A stretch of DNA of 64,000 bases. Source: Steroidobacteraceae bacterium (GTDB lineage: Bacteria; Pseudomonadota; Gammaproteobacteria; Steroidobacterales; Steroidobacteraceae). Made by a program: the position numbers and the translations under genes. The stretch lies in assembly GCA_041395505.1 (NCBI GenBank), contig JAWLAG010000002.1, positions 377,001-441,000 on the forward strand, read 5' to 3'. Every line of letters begins with the position of its first letter. Within the stretch, counting starts at the first letter, position 1. Below are positions 17,824 to 27,823 of the stretch, in pieces. The notes under the pieces were generated by a model. That model searched no databases, was not told the origin of the DNA, and saw only the letters and a list, made by a program, of their open reading frames with translations.

Positions 17824-20800
17824 TTACGGGGCGACGACGCGAATCTCGGTCATCATGCCGCCAAAGTCTTCCTCGCCGTTGCTCAGTTCGTTGAGATTGG
17901 TCGAGTACAGGATCCACGTCGTGCCGACCGCGGCGCCTGCCGGGATATCGACCAGCACGTCCACGGCCTCACCGCCACCCAGGGTGATCGAATTGGTCGT
18001 GTAGTACAGATCGTCCTCGCCGGGTCCGCGCAGAATGTGAGCGCCCGTACCCACGACCTTCATCGGCAGTCCCGTGGTCGCCAGCGTGTAGAACTGGGTC
18101 ACGTTGAGATTGCTGATTCGAAGCAGCACACGGTCGCCCGCCCGTGCTTCGACCAGCGCGCTCACCGGCTGCGACGAAGTCGTGGCATTGCGAACACCCG
18201 AGGTCGCCTTGTCGCCGTCCGTGACCGGGTCAATCGGGTTCGGGTTGACCGTATCCGGATAACCGCGGCCATTCAGCATCGGGTAATCGTCATGCATGTC
18301 GGCAAACGGCAGTGGTTGCACGGCCAGGTGCTCGTCATGGAAGTTCGAATCCATCGAGCCGATCTGGATCGGCACTTCGACGTCATAGCCCGTGGAGCCG
18401 TCGCCGTCGTTGTACACGAACTTGCTGTAGCTGCCATCGCCGAACACGGTGCCGCCCGCGGCCAACGCGTTCTGCTTCGGCCGCACGTACAGGCTGCCCA
18501 GCATGCCCATCTGCATGTGCTCCGCCGCCTCGACGTGGCAGTGGTACATGAAGGTGCCCGGCTCCACGATGTTGTAGTAGTAGGTGAACGTGAACCCGCC
18601 GTTGATGGCGATGCTGCTCTCCGGCACACCGTCGAACACGCTCGCCGCATTCGGGAAGCCATGGAAGTGCACGGTATGCGGATCGAACAGGTCCGGCCGC
18701 ATGATCGTGCCCACGTTGGTGAGCGACAGGTAGACCTCGTCACCCTCGTCGAACGCGAGCGTCGGTGCCGGGAAGTTGGCGTTGAGCAGACCCTCGGCTA
18801 TGGCTTCGTTTTCCGGCACGCCGGTCACGTCGTTGAAGCCGAAGGTGTAGATCTCGCGGCCGTCAGCCATGCGGATGAAGCCATCGCCCGCGGCCAGGTG
18901 GCGGCAGACGATGCCCGGCGTGTCGCTGATGCCATCGCCATTGGTATCGCCCTTGCACTGCACATAGGCCGTGGTTGCCGGCGCGGTGCCGGAGGCTGCA
19001 CCCGCAATCACCGGTACCGCAGCGACCGTGAAGTCGCCAGGTGCACCGGTACCCGATGCCACCACCGTGACGGTATCGCCCGTGACCCAGGCGGGCCCGC
19101 CGGTCACGACGATCGTCCATGTGCCGCCGCCGACGGTCGTGCTGCCGACCAATTCGTTGGCGCCATCGCGGGTCACGGTGATGGTTCGGCCATTGATGCT
19201 GCCGAGACCCGAGATCTCCCAGCGTCCGCCGCCACCCGAGGCAGCGAAGTACTCGGCACGGGTCACCGCGAGTTCACGATTGAGCGTGACCGTTCCCACA
19301 TCGCTGTAGGCCGTATCGCCGAGGATGGCACCGATCACACGTGGCGCGCCGACGCGGAATTGGAAGGTCGGCGTGCCGACATAGTTCGGAGCCGGCTGGT
19401 AGCTGAAGGAGCCATCCTGCGCCAGCGTCACCGTGCCGCCCTCGTTCAGATTGCCAACGAGCTCGGCGCTCGGCGAACCGAAGAAGATCGCCGGCAGGGC
19501 AGGATAGCCACTCAAGACGCCAGGGGCCGGCTGCGACAGTCCACCGTTGCTGGTCACGTCGAAGCTCTGGTTGGCCGGCGTCGGCAACACCTGCCCGTCG
19601 GACACGATCAGCGCGAATGTCTGGCGCGCCCGATTGGCGGTGTTGTTCGTGCCCGTATACGCCGTGACACGCAACAGATAGGTACCACCCTGGCTCGACG
19701 TTGGCGTCCAGGTGAGCAATCCACTCGTGCTGCCAATCGACACACCGGCGGGTAGTGCGAGCGTCCCCCCGAAGAGATTGACACGCTCGACGATATAAGT
19801 GATGGGCGGCGGATAGCCGTTCGGATCGGCCGCGATCACCTGGTACTGGAATGGGACGCCGAAGTAGGTATTGCAGGTCGGTGTGCCGAAGATTGTCGCG
19901 CAGCCTTGCGGCACGGACAGGATCTGCGGCGGCGCCGGCGTCGCGTTGGCCACGGCCGGCGCTTCGTCTGCACCGATGTCCGCGCGCATCGTGACGCCAT
20001 TGCCGGCTGTACCGTCAACGGGACGCGAGTCGCCGTCGTAGTCGCGCACCAGCGCGGCACCCAGGCTCAGGTTGCTGTTGGTGCCGTTGCCACCCGCCCC
20101 GAGATTCGGGTCGATGGCCGACGAACCGGCCTCGAGGTGGTAATTTCCCACCGGCGCGAGCGGCCCGTGCCAGGCACTGACGAAGTTGCCGCCTTCGTCC
20201 GTCGCCGCGGCCGCGACCAGCGGCACATCGAAACTCGCTGCGTTGAACGGGAACGTGGCCGTGCTGGTGTTGCCGTTATAGAACGGCTCGCGCAGCAGCG
20301 CGTCCTCGCTGGACAGCGGCACGCGCGGGTTGTTCGACGGATAGCCGTTATTCGACGGATTCTGGGTGAGGATGTTGTACTCCGCATCGAGCCGTGCACC
20401 GCCGCCGGCACCGAGCACCGCGAGATCGGACACACCGTTCGGCACGACAATCAGGCCCGGTCCCGGCGGAATGTTGCCGTTCCAGTACTGCTGGCGGTTG
20501 CCCAGGATGATGTTGTTGCGGATGCGCGCATTGGAGAAATCGGTATTGACTCCGGGCAACGCCGCAAGGTCGGCGCTATGCGCCCGCGACACGATACCGG
20601 CGGGCTGTGGATCCGACACATTCGGATCCGCATTGGTGAACGCCGCTGATGCAGCCGCGATGCTGTCGTTGTTCACGATCGTGTTGTTGACGATGTTGAC
20701 AGCCAGTGCGTCCTGCAGGGAGACCGCTCCCGCCAGTGCCGCGACGTTGTTGGTGATGATGTTGTTGAAGATATCGATGCGATCCCAGCTGGAGGCGTTG

Positions 20801-23800
20801 GGCGAGTTGGCGACATCCTGGCCGTTGACCCAGCGCAGCGCGATACCGCCACCGTCGCCGGCGCCGGCCTGGTTGCCCTGGATACGATTCGCATTGATGC
20901 GAACCGAGCCCGACCCGGTGCTGACATTGACCACGGCACCGGCCGCCGCCTCGTGACCGGCGACAAAAATGCCGCCGCCTGAACCGCCGCGCGATTGCGC
21001 GGTCTGGTCATAGGACTGGTTGATGAGCACCTGGTTGTGCTCGATGACGCCGCCGGGGCTGCGCCCATAGTGGGCGATACCGGCACCATCACCTTGCGTG
21101 AAGTTGCCGACGATGTAGTTGTCGGTGACGCGATAATTGTCGCTCCCCTGGTACAGCGCCACGCCGCCGCCATGATCGAAGGTCGAGCTGTTGCTCGCGA
21201 TCTTGTTGTGGTGGATGTTGACGTTGCTGTTATAGGCGCTGACCAACTGGCCGTTGCCATCCACCAGGTTCGGGTGACCGATGCGCACGCCACCGGCAGA
21301 CAGACCCTGGTTGTTCGACACCACGTTGTTGCTGATGACGAGATTGCTCGTATAGCCATTGACGAGCACGCCCGCCGCATAGTCCGAGCTCATGAACGTG
21401 AAACCATCGACCCGCGCCGGGGCGCTGCCGAACACACCTGAGCGCGGTGCGATCAGGACGCCGGCGTTTTCCTCGGTCGCAAACAGTCCACTGCCGGGCA
21501 GTCCATTGCAGAGATTGGTGCCACCGCCGATATTGTTAGGCTGTCCCGGAAGCAAGCCGATCTCGCCAGTGCAGTTGGCGCGGTTGTGCACATCGCGCTG
21601 CCAGGCGAGGAAATTGGCGTAATTGACGTTGCGGCCGGAGTTGATGATGACCGACGGCGCACCCCAGCCCTGCAGTTGCACAGGCTTGGTCACGATCAGG
21701 CCACCGTAGTAGAGGCCGGGCGGAACGAGCACGATGCCACCGGGGCCCGCGGCGTCGATCTGCGCCTGGATATCCTGAACAGTGCCGCCCGGTGCGACCG
21801 CGCGCACGGCGGCCGGGTTGCCGACGATGACCGTTACACCGGTCACCGTGGAGAGCTGGGAGTCGGTGCGCTGGATCATCAGCTGACCGGTCGTCGCACC
21901 CGCCGGTATCGTCACGGAGATTTCATTGGCATCCCAGGCACCAACCAGGGCGAGTGGCTGGCCGTTCAATGTGACCGTACCGCCGCTGCCGAAGCCGTAA
22001 TCACGCGGCTCGGTCGCGGGACGCGCAAGCGCCGGATTCGGTACCTGGATCGTGCCGAGCGCGCGCAATGTCAGCGTGGTCGCAACGCCAGTTGGCACGA
22101 AGGGTCCGCCACCGACGCCGTTGGCGGCTGCGCTGGCGGAATAGATAACCGGCGTACCGCTCGGATAGTTCGTATCGATCTGCCACTCTTCGGCCGTCGT
22201 GAACGCGGCCACCGGCAGCACTGGCGTATCGAGATAGGTCGTGGTCGCCGGCGAGAAGTTCAAGGTGTAGCAGCCCTGCGAGAAGCGCGGATCGAAATAC
22301 GGATCCGGAATCTGCATGCTGGGGTCGGCCGGATTCGGCATCGTCGGCGCATTCAGGCAGACCTGCACCATATTGGGCGACACGCCCGTGGGCATCGGCG
22401 CATTGATGCGATAGGTCGAGGGAACGAGACCGTTGTATCGGCCATAGCGATCGGTGTACAGGCGATTGACTTCGTTGCCCGCATAGTCACGGATCGAGAT
22501 CGGGATATAGGCCGGCGGCTGCTTCTCGCCGAAAGCCGGCGAATTCGGGTTGGCCGTCGAGCCGATGTCGTTGGTCGAATTGCCCTGGATGTGGCCCGCG
22601 AGCGGCACCAGGGTGTACATGAAGAAGTCCGCCGCGGCGTTCTTGCCGTCGGTCACGAGGACTTGCTTGAAGTTACAGAACGGCCGGTCGCCGGTGTAAC
22701 GTGCATCGATCGGGACGCCCGGGAACAGCTCGAGCTCGCCGGGAACATTGTTCCAATCCTGGTTTGGCGTTACGCCATCGACCTGCAATCCAGGTACATG
22801 GGTCGGATCGCCAACACAGACCGGCGGCAGCGCCTGGGGCCGGATGGTATCGCCGAAGTCCACGTTCTTGCTCTGCTCGGTCTGGTGCAAATAGCCATCC
22901 GGCGTATTGGCTTCGATGACATAGGTGCCGGGGTTCAGGTGCAAGCTGGTGAACGGCTCACCGAAGGCATAGCCACCGTCGAAGACCGCGGGGCGGACCT
23001 GGGTCCAGTTGCGCAGACCGTCATAGCAGGGGCCATCGCCCAGCAGGGTGTCGTTGACGCAGTCCGTCGGCAGGTTATCGTCCCAGCTGTCGGTGTGGGT
23101 CACTTCAAGGGCATCGCCCTGGCTGAAGGCAACGCCATTGCCGCTACGCACTTCGTCCTCGGGGCCGCGCGCAATGCCTGTGGGGCAGAGCGTGGTGTCG
23201 GCGACTGAGTCCGGATCCGACCAGCAGAACGGATAGTTATCGACGTCCGCGAGCTGGATGCCCGCGATGCCATTGATGTCCTGGATATTGCCACTGGCGT
23301 CCGCCGAGTACAGGTTGACCTGCACGCGCGGAATGCCAGGCTCCCAGGTCTCCGGCGCGGCGAAGCGCGGATCGTTCTCCGCACGCGTCACCTGGTAGTA
23401 CACAACGCCGGTGATACCGCCGTTCTTGCCCGGCGCATAGGCCTTCTTGCCCCATTCAAAGGTGTGATTCGTGCCCGAGAAGGACTGGAAGCCCTCGAGC
23501 AAGGGCGGCGCGTCGACCTGCTCGCAATTGGCCGCGCCACCGCAGGAGCCGGTGGTCTCGATGCGCGGTGGCTGGGTGTTGCCGAGGGGACCGCCCTCGT
23601 CGACGGTAACCCGCACGCTCGACGCATCGAAACGCGCGAAATCGACTTCAGCGACTTCCCAGCTGAAGAACGGGAACAGCTCCTCGATCGGCAGGTAGCC
23701 GTCGACGTCGGTCGCCGAGGCGAAATTGATGCTGCCATCGCGGAAACGGATGTTGATGGCCTGCTCGGGGATACCGGGTTCATCGGCGTCTCGTACGCCG

Positions 23801-25197
23801 TTGCCATTGAGATCGTTGAACACGAAGTGCTCTTGATCGGCAAACCAGTTGGGCGCCTGAATTTCGAGATCGGTTACGTTGGCACCATCGACAACAGCGG
23901 TTGCGAAAGTGATGATCAAATCGAGGTACTGATCCCATACCACAACCTGGTAGGTACCATCGGGCACGTTCGGGATGGTGAACGTGCCGTCACCGCTCGC
24001 ACTGCATTTGCCGACGTAGACACCTTCGCCGGTGGCTGAATCGTTGAGACCAATCCAGCAGGCGCTGACCGGATCGCCCGGATAAAGCTGACGGGCTATG
24101 GTCGGGTCGAGCCCGGGCCGCGCGATGCGCTGCGTGACGACGTTGCCGGAAATGCTGTGTGTGCCGGAGAGATTGTTGAATTCCTTGACGAAGCCGAAGA
24201 AGGCATGCGCGAACGTCGGGCCGAACTCGACAGCGATCGTCGGCTCACCCGAACGCAACCAGACATCGATGCCCGGCGTGCCTTCGATGGTCGTCGTCTG
24301 CTTCCAACCCTGGCCCGCGGGCGGCACCACCTGGATGCCGTATTTGCCGGGTGCGAGATTCTGGATCAGCACTTCACCCACTTTCAGGCGATTGGGGTTC
24401 AAAACCGGGTCATCGACCTCGGCTGCAGTCATGGTGTGGATCGTGCCATCGCCCAGTCGATTGATGCAGGGCGCCGCATCGTCATCCAGCCATTCACCAT
24501 TGGGGCACAGGACATAGACCGTGCCGAGCGGATTGCCGAAGGCGTCGGTGACCATCGGACCGCCACCGGCGTCATAAATGAATACGGCAAAACCGCCGAG
24601 GCCCGGCTCGGTCGCGTCGGGCGAGTTGTTGATGGGATTGCGGTCATCGAACACATAGACCCGGGCCTGGGCGGGTGGAATGGGTTGCGGGGTGAGTACC
24701 ACGCGCACCGCGAGCGCCGCATCGGCGGCCGCGCCGATCGGGAAACGTACGGGAGCACCGGACATGGTGTAGCAGACAGCGCCGGTCGTGGTGCAGGTCG
24801 AATCCGCGGGACGATTGGGAAGTACGCTCAGGTAGTAGCGCTTGCCCGGGTCGACATCGGGAATTGCGAAGGATGGACCGGCCGATTCACCGCTGCGCGA
24901 CAGGGGCATGTAGCTCTTGTGAAACGTAAACGTCGCGGTATCGATCTGCGCGCCCGAAATCGGCGGTGTTGCCGACGGACTGATCGGCGCAACGGGATTG
25001 GCCGGATCGATCTCGTGCGTGACGTCTTCTTCGAGCACCCAGCGAACGCCCAGCGCGGGATCGAAATCATTCGTCGGATTGGTGACCGTGACGTTGACGG
25101 TAGCCGCGTTGAGCGTCGATGCAGACGCGATGGCAACAAGCGCTGCCATGATCATGCTGCATCGTCGCAAGGCAAAACCCAGTGTTTGGTAGTGCAT
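17824..25197 (-). CDS. Giant (2457 aa) modular secreted protein ending in a multicopper-oxidase domain
   Basis: Signal peptide MIMAALVAIASASTLNA. Approximate layout: 34-440, prealbumin/CNA-B-like beta domains; 445-1000, SdrD-type repeats with Asp-rich loops (FNDLNGNGVRDADEPG); 1069-1122, an IPT-like domain (ISVTIPAGATTGQLMIQ); 1140-1730, a right-handed parallel beta-helix with many N-rich rungs (NLVISNNVVSNN, NIVNNTIVNND); 1796-1850, a putative-Ig domain (LPAGVSIGSTSGLLTWTP); 1876-1952, a cadherin/VCBS-like domain; 2040-2060, a calcium-loop-like DTNGDGISD; 2072-2457, cupredoxin domains. The copper motifs HTVHFHG (about 2172) and YHCHVEAAEHMQMGM (about 2217-2231) are intact, but the last domain lacks matching histidines. 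Likely exported, surface-exposed, possibly metal- or mineral-binding. First gene of the copper operon. Confidence 0.9.
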   Translation of the reverse strand: MHYQTLGFALRRCSMIMAALVAIASASTLNAATVNVTVTNPTNDFDPALGVRWVLEEDVTHEIDPANPVAPISPSATPPISGAQIDTATFTFHKSYMPLSRSGESAGPSFAIPDVDPGKRYYLSVLPNRPADSTCTTTGAVCYTMSGAPVRFPIGAAADAALAVRVVLTPQPIPPAQARVYVFDDRNPINNSPDATEPGLGGFAVFIYDAGGGPMVTDAFGNPLGTVYVLCPNGEWLDDDAAPCINRLGDGTIHTMTAAEVDDPVLNPNRLKVGEVLIQNLAPGKYGIQVVPPAGQGWKQTTTIEGTPGIDVWLRSGEPTIAVEFGPTFAHAFFGFVKEFNNLSGTHSISGNVVTQRIARPGLDPTIARQLYPGDPVSACWIGLNDSATGEGVYVGKCSASGDGTFTIPNVPDGTYQVVVWDQYLDLIITFATAVVDGANVTDLEIQAPNWFADQEHFVFNDLNGNGVRDADEPGIPEQAINIRFRDGSINFASATDVDGYLPIEELFPFFSWEVAEVDFARFDASSVRVTVDEGGPLGNTQPPRIETTGSCGGAANCEQVDAPPLLEGFQSFSGTNHTFEWGKKAYAPGKNGGITGVVYYQVTRAENDPRFAAPETWEPGIPRVQVNLYSADASGNIQDINGIAGIQLADVDNYPFCWSDPDSVADTTLCPTGIARGPEDEVRSGNGVAFSQGDALEVTHTDSWDDNLPTDCVNDTLLGDGPCYDGLRNWTQVRPAVFDGGYAFGEPFTSLHLNPGTYVIEANTPDGYLHQTEQSKNVDFGDTIRPQALPPVCVGDPTHVPGLQVDGVTPNQDWNNVPGELELFPGVPIDARYTGDRPFCNFKQVLVTDGKNAAADFFMYTLVPLAGHIQGNSTNDIGSTANPNSPAFGEKQPPAYIPISIRDYAGNEVNRLYTDRYGRYNGLVPSTYRINAPMPTGVSPNMVQVCLNAPTMPNPADPSMQIPDPYFDPRFSQGCYTLNFSPATTTYLDTPVLPVAAFTTAEEWQIDTNYPSGTPVIYSASAAANGVGGGPFVPTGVATTLTLRALGTIQVPNPALARPATEPRDYGFGSGGTVTLNGQPLALVGAWDANEISVTIPAGATTGQLMIQRTDSQLSTVTGVTVIVGNPAAVRAVAPGGTVQDIQAQIDAAGPGGIVLVPPGLYYGGLIVTKPVQLQGWGAPSVIINSGRNVNYANFLAWQRDVHNRANCTGEIGLLPGQPNNIGGGTNLCNGLPGSGLFATEENAGVLIAPRSGVFGSAPARVDGFTFMSSDYAAGVLVNGYTSNLVISNNVVSNNQGLSAGGVRIGHPNLVDGNGQLVSAYNSNVNIHHNKIASNSSTFDHGGGVALYQGSDNYRVTDNYIVGNFTQGDGAGIAHYGRSPGGVIEHNQVLINQSYDQTAQSRGGSGGGIFVAGHEAAAGAVVNVSTGSGSVRINANRIQGNQAGAGDGGGIALRWVNGQDVANSPNASSWDRIDIFNNIITNNVAALAGAVSLQDALAVNIVNNTIVNNDSIAAASAAFTNADPNVSDPQPAGIVSRAHSADLAALPGVNTDFSNARIRNNIILGNRQQYWNGNIPPGPGLIVVPNGVSDLAVLGAGGGARLDAEYNILTQNPSNNGYPSNNPRVPLSSEDALLREPFYNGNTSTATFPFNAASFDVPLVAAAATDEGGNFVSAWHGPLAPVGNYHLEAGSSAIDPNLGAGGNGTNSNLSLGAALVRDYDGDSRPVDGTAGNGVTMRADIGADEAPAVANATPAPPQILSVPQGCATIFGTPTCNTYFGVPFQYQVIAADPNGYPPPITYIVERVNLFGGTLALPAGVSIGSTSGLLTWTPTSSQGGTYLLRVTAYTGTNNTANRARQTFALIVSDGQVLPTPANQSFDVTSNGGLSQPAPGVLSGYPALPAIFFGSPSAELVGNLNEGGTVTLAQDGSFSYQPAPNYVGTPTFQFRVGAPRVIGAILGDTAYSDVGTVTLNRELAVTRAEYFAASGGGGRWEISGLGSINGRTITVTRDGANELVGSTTVGGGTWTIVVTGGPAWVTGDTVTVVASGTGAPGDFTVAAVPVIAGAASGTAPATTAYVQCKGDTNGDGISDTPGIVCRHLAAGDGFIRMADGREIYTFGFNDVTGVPENEAIAEGLLNANFPAPTLAFDEGDEVYLSLTNVGTIMRPDLFDPHTVHFHGFPNAASVFDGVPESSIAINGGFTFTYYYNIVEPGTFMYHCHVEAAEHMQMGMLGSLYVRPKQNALAAGGTVFGDGSYSKFVYNDGDGSTGYDVEVPIQIGSMDSNFHDEHLAVQPLPFADMHDDYPMLNGRGYPDTVNPNPIDPVTDGDKATSGVRNATTSSQPVSALVEARAGDRVLLRISNLNVTQFYTLATTGLPMKVVGTGAHILRGPGEDDLYYTTNSITLGGGEAVDVLVDIPAGAAVGTTWILYSTNLNELSNGEEDFGGMMTEIRVVAP

Positions 25198-25545
25198 CTT
25201 CTTCGTCCCCTAGCACGGCAAAGCTGTGCAATCGTTAGCGACCCACAAGATGGCCGCGTGCGCAGTTGCGCTCAGGCATAAACCTAGCCTGAATGACTAC
25301 GAAAGGAACTCGGGCTCAACCCCTAGCGCGTGAGGCGCAACACCCTGTAGGGCCGTGGGGTAAAGTCGGTAGTTGACTTGCGGCGAGCAACATTACGTCA
25401 AGTATTGCAGGCGACCGTCAGCAGAATCTGCTTGCGAGGTAGCACAACACTGTAGATCGCATTGCGCGCCCAAGCCCATGGGAAAATCACCGTCCATGCG
25501 GCGACAATTACCCCGTCGCCGGATGAGGCATTCGAGGGATAAGAC
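25198..25545. promoter_or_regulatory. Divergent control region between the copper operon and the sco1 operon
   Basis: A 348-bp non-coding stretch between two divergent operons. The sequence at 25293-25310 read on the minus strand (AGTTCCTTTCGTAGTCAT) resembles the repeated motif found at 48435 and 49105. TTGACT at 25373-25378 could be a -35 box but I found no good -10 at a suitable distance. A short open frame here (25373-25588) overlaps the sco1 start and looks spurious. Confidence 0.5.
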
Positions 25546-26166
25546 ATGCGCTACCTGGCCCGCGCGCAAAGAACATCACGCGACCTGATCGCCTGCCTCG
25601 CCCTGTGCGTTGCGGCGAGCGTTGCGGCAGCCGATGGCATGGAGGATCACGCTGCGCATCACGCCATGATGGCCCACCCCACACCCACTTCGACCTCGCG
25701 TGTGAGCTACGACGTTCCCGCCGTCAGCCTGCGCGACGAAACAGGTGAGGAAGTCGATCTCAGACAGCTGCTGGCCGAAGGGCGTCCGATCGCGCTCAAC
25801 TTTATCTTCACGACCTGCACCACGATCTGTCCGGTCATGACAGCGACCATGCTGCAATTTGGGCGCGCGGTTGCCGACGATCCGCATCGGCCCGTGATGG
25901 TGTCGATCTCGATCGATCCGAGCTACGATTCCTCCGATGTACTCAAAGCCTACGCCGCCCGATACGGCGCCGAATGGACATTTCTGACAGGCTCCAGCGC
26001 CGACGTGCTGCGCGTACTCAGGGTGTTCGATGCCTACCGTGGCAGCAAGGTCAACCACTTTGCCCTGACCTTGCTCCGACCGAGCGGCGCACACGAGTGG
26101 ACTCGTGTCGAAGGACTGACGTCGGCCAAGGAGCTGGCGAGCATTTGGCAGGACATCAGTTCCTGA
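25546..26166 (+). CDS. Sco1/SenC/PrrC-family copper chaperone
   Basis: 206 residues. N-terminal signal/anchor (LIACLALCVAASVAAADG) followed by a His/Met-rich stretch (EDHAAHHAMMAHP) that could bind copper. The thioredoxin-like core carries the copper-binding CxxxC motif in FTTCTTICPVM and the distal ligand His in KVNHFALTLLR, with the family signature SISIDPSYDSSDVLKAYA. Sco proteins deliver Cu(I) to CuA of cytochrome oxidase or to other periplasmic copper sites. No oxidase genes are nearby; the divergent neighbours are three multicopper-type proteins, which are the likely clients. First gene of a six-gene operon. Confidence 0.93.
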   Translation: MRYLARAQRTSRDLIACLALCVAASVAAADGMEDHAAHHAMMAHPTPTSTSRVSYDVPAVSLRDETGEEVDLRQLLAEGRPIALNFIFTTCTTICPVMTATMLQFGRAVADDPHRPVMVSISIDPSYDSSDVLKAYAARYGAEWTFLTGSSADVLRVLRVFDAYRGSKVNHFALTLLRPSGAHEWTRVEGLTSAKELASIWQDISS

Positions 26167-27797
26167 CGGCAGCCCGACCGAATCGACCTGCGCGTCGCCA
26201 GGCGCTGATCGGCACCTCACTGCTGGCGATTGCGGCGACGCTCGCCACAGCGACAACCGTTGACAGTCCTGAGCGGCTCGGCAAGCGAATCTATCGCCAG
26301 GCGATCGCTGTCGACGGTGGACCCGTGCGGGCCATCGTACAGGGCGATGTCTCACTGCCGGCAGGCGCGGGTGCCTGCGCCAGTTGCCATCGGCGCAGCG
26401 GCATCGGCATTGCCGAGGGTGGCTATTCGCGTTCTCTCAATCTGACGTCTCCTGCATTGTTCGCGCCCAACAAGCGCCCGCCCCTGCGGCCGGCCTATGA
26501 CAAGTCGACACTCCTGCGTGCTGTGGTCGCCGGCATCGCCGCCGATGGGCGCGCACTCGATCCGCTGATGCCGAGATACCAGCTGACTGCAACCGATGCC
26601 GATGCACTATTTGCCTATCTGCAGACGCTGGGACGGAGCCCCGCACCCGGCGTAACCGACGAGGAAATTGAACTGGCGACCGTCATTGCCGACAGCGCAA
26701 GCGCAGAGGAGCGCCTCGCTGTGGAAAAAGTCACGGCGCAATATGTCGCGCTCAAGAATGGCGGCTCGCGGCGCGAAGCCGATCGCGCGGCGGCTGCCCA
26801 GCATGCCTATGGCCAAAGCCGGGACCGTGCTTTCCGGCACTGGAATTTCCGCATCTGGCGCCTGCACGGCCCGGCAAGCACCTGGCGCGAGCAGCTCGAC
26901 GCCTATTACGAGGCGAATCCGCCCTTTGCCTTGCTGTCCGGCGCCGCCGGAGATGATTGGGCGGGCGTGCATGAATTCTGTGAAGCGCGGGAGATCCCTT
27001 GCATCCTGCCGCTGGCCGATGCCCCGGAGGGCCATCGCAGGGATTTTTATCCACTGTACTTCTCGCGCGGCGTGGCGCTCGAAGCCGAAGTGACGGCGGC
27101 CCACGCCAGTGCTCGACTGTCGCAGATGCAAGAAACCTTGCTGGTATATGTCGATGATGCTCGCGGCAGGGCCGCGTTGGGCGCTTTCAAGGAGCGCTGG
27201 CCAACTGCGCAACAGGCGTCGCTCGTCGTACGATCGATCGCCCCAGGTCGAGTCGTGACAGCGAAACAATGGCGCGATTGGCTTCGTGCCGGCGTTTCGC
27301 AGCAGGTCGTTGCCTGGGTCGACCCTGAATCCCTCGCGGCGCTCGCCATCGCCAGTCCGGGCTACACGCTCCACGACATCTACACCACCGCAGCCTTCAC
27401 GCGCTGGGATCACGATCTGCCCGATTCGCTGCTACCGCTCATACGTCACGTGCACCCCTATAGTCTGCCGGGTTCAGACACACGCGCTTTTCCACGCGAA
27501 GTGATGTGGCTGCGTCGCTACGGCTTGAGCCACCTCGCAGCGGTTCCGGCCGGCAAGGTGCTGTTCGCCTGCCATGTGGTCGGCGAAGCACTGGCCGACA
27601 TGGAGAGCAATTTCTACCGCGACTACCTGCTCGAGACACTGGAACACACGCTCGACGGCACCCAGATGACGACGGTCTACCCGATCACGACCCTGGGGCC
27701 CGACCAGCGCACGCTGGCGCGCGGTGCCTTCGTGGTGGGCGTGAGCCTTGCGGCGGGGAACCCGCAGGTGGGCCGTCGCGAATGGATCGAGCCCTGA
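26145..27797 (+). CDS. Monohaem cytochrome c fused to a periplasmic-binding-protein-like domain
   Basis: About 550 residues. No ATG fits; I propose TTG at 26145, overlapping the sco1 end, with AAGGAG about 11 nt upstream, giving a signal anchor (ALIGTSLLAIAATLATATT). One haem site, CASCHRR at about residue 77, with a likely distal Met in DPLMPRYQLTATDADALFAYLQTLG, makes residues 40-165 a class I cytochrome c. The remainder (about 180-550) resembles a type 1 periplasmic solute-binding fold: FALLSGAAGDDWAGVHEFCE, IPCILPLADAP, YPLYFSRGVALEAE, LVYVDDARGRAALGAF, and a C-terminal GTQMTTVYPITTLGPDQRTL. Both domains are clear in outline; the ligand is unknown. It may sense or dock a substrate and pass electrons. 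Confidence 0.8.
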   Translation: MAGHQFLTAARPNRPARRQALIGTSLLAIAATLATATTVDSPERLGKRIYRQAIAVDGGPVRAIVQGDVSLPAGAGACASCHRRSGIGIAEGGYSRSLNLTSPALFAPNKRPPLRPAYDKSTLLRAVVAGIAADGRALDPLMPRYQLTATDADALFAYLQTLGRSPAPGVTDEEIELATVIADSASAEERLAVEKVTAQYVALKNGGSRREADRAAAAQHAYGQSRDRAFRHWNFRIWRLHGPASTWREQLDAYYEANPPFALLSGAAGDDWAGVHEFCEAREIPCILPLADAPEGHRRDFYPLYFSRGVALEAEVTAAHASARLSQMQETLLVYVDDARGRAALGAFKERWPTAQQASLVVRSIAPGRVVTAKQWRDWLRAGVSQQVVAWVDPESLAALAIASPGYTLHDIYTTAAFTRWDHDLPDSLLPLIRHVHPYSLPGSDTRAFPREVMWLRRYGLSHLAAVPAGKVLFACHVVGEALADMESNFYRDYLLETLEHTLDGTQMTTVYPITTLGPDQRTLARGAFVVGVSLAAGNPQVGRREWIEP

Positions 27798-27823
27798 ACC
27801 GGGCGCCGTCAGCTGACATAAAA

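Noticed and set aside
25373..25588. 71-codon open frame before sco1
   Set aside because: Low-quality sequence, overlaps the sco1 start and lies in a divergent control region; no coding signal.
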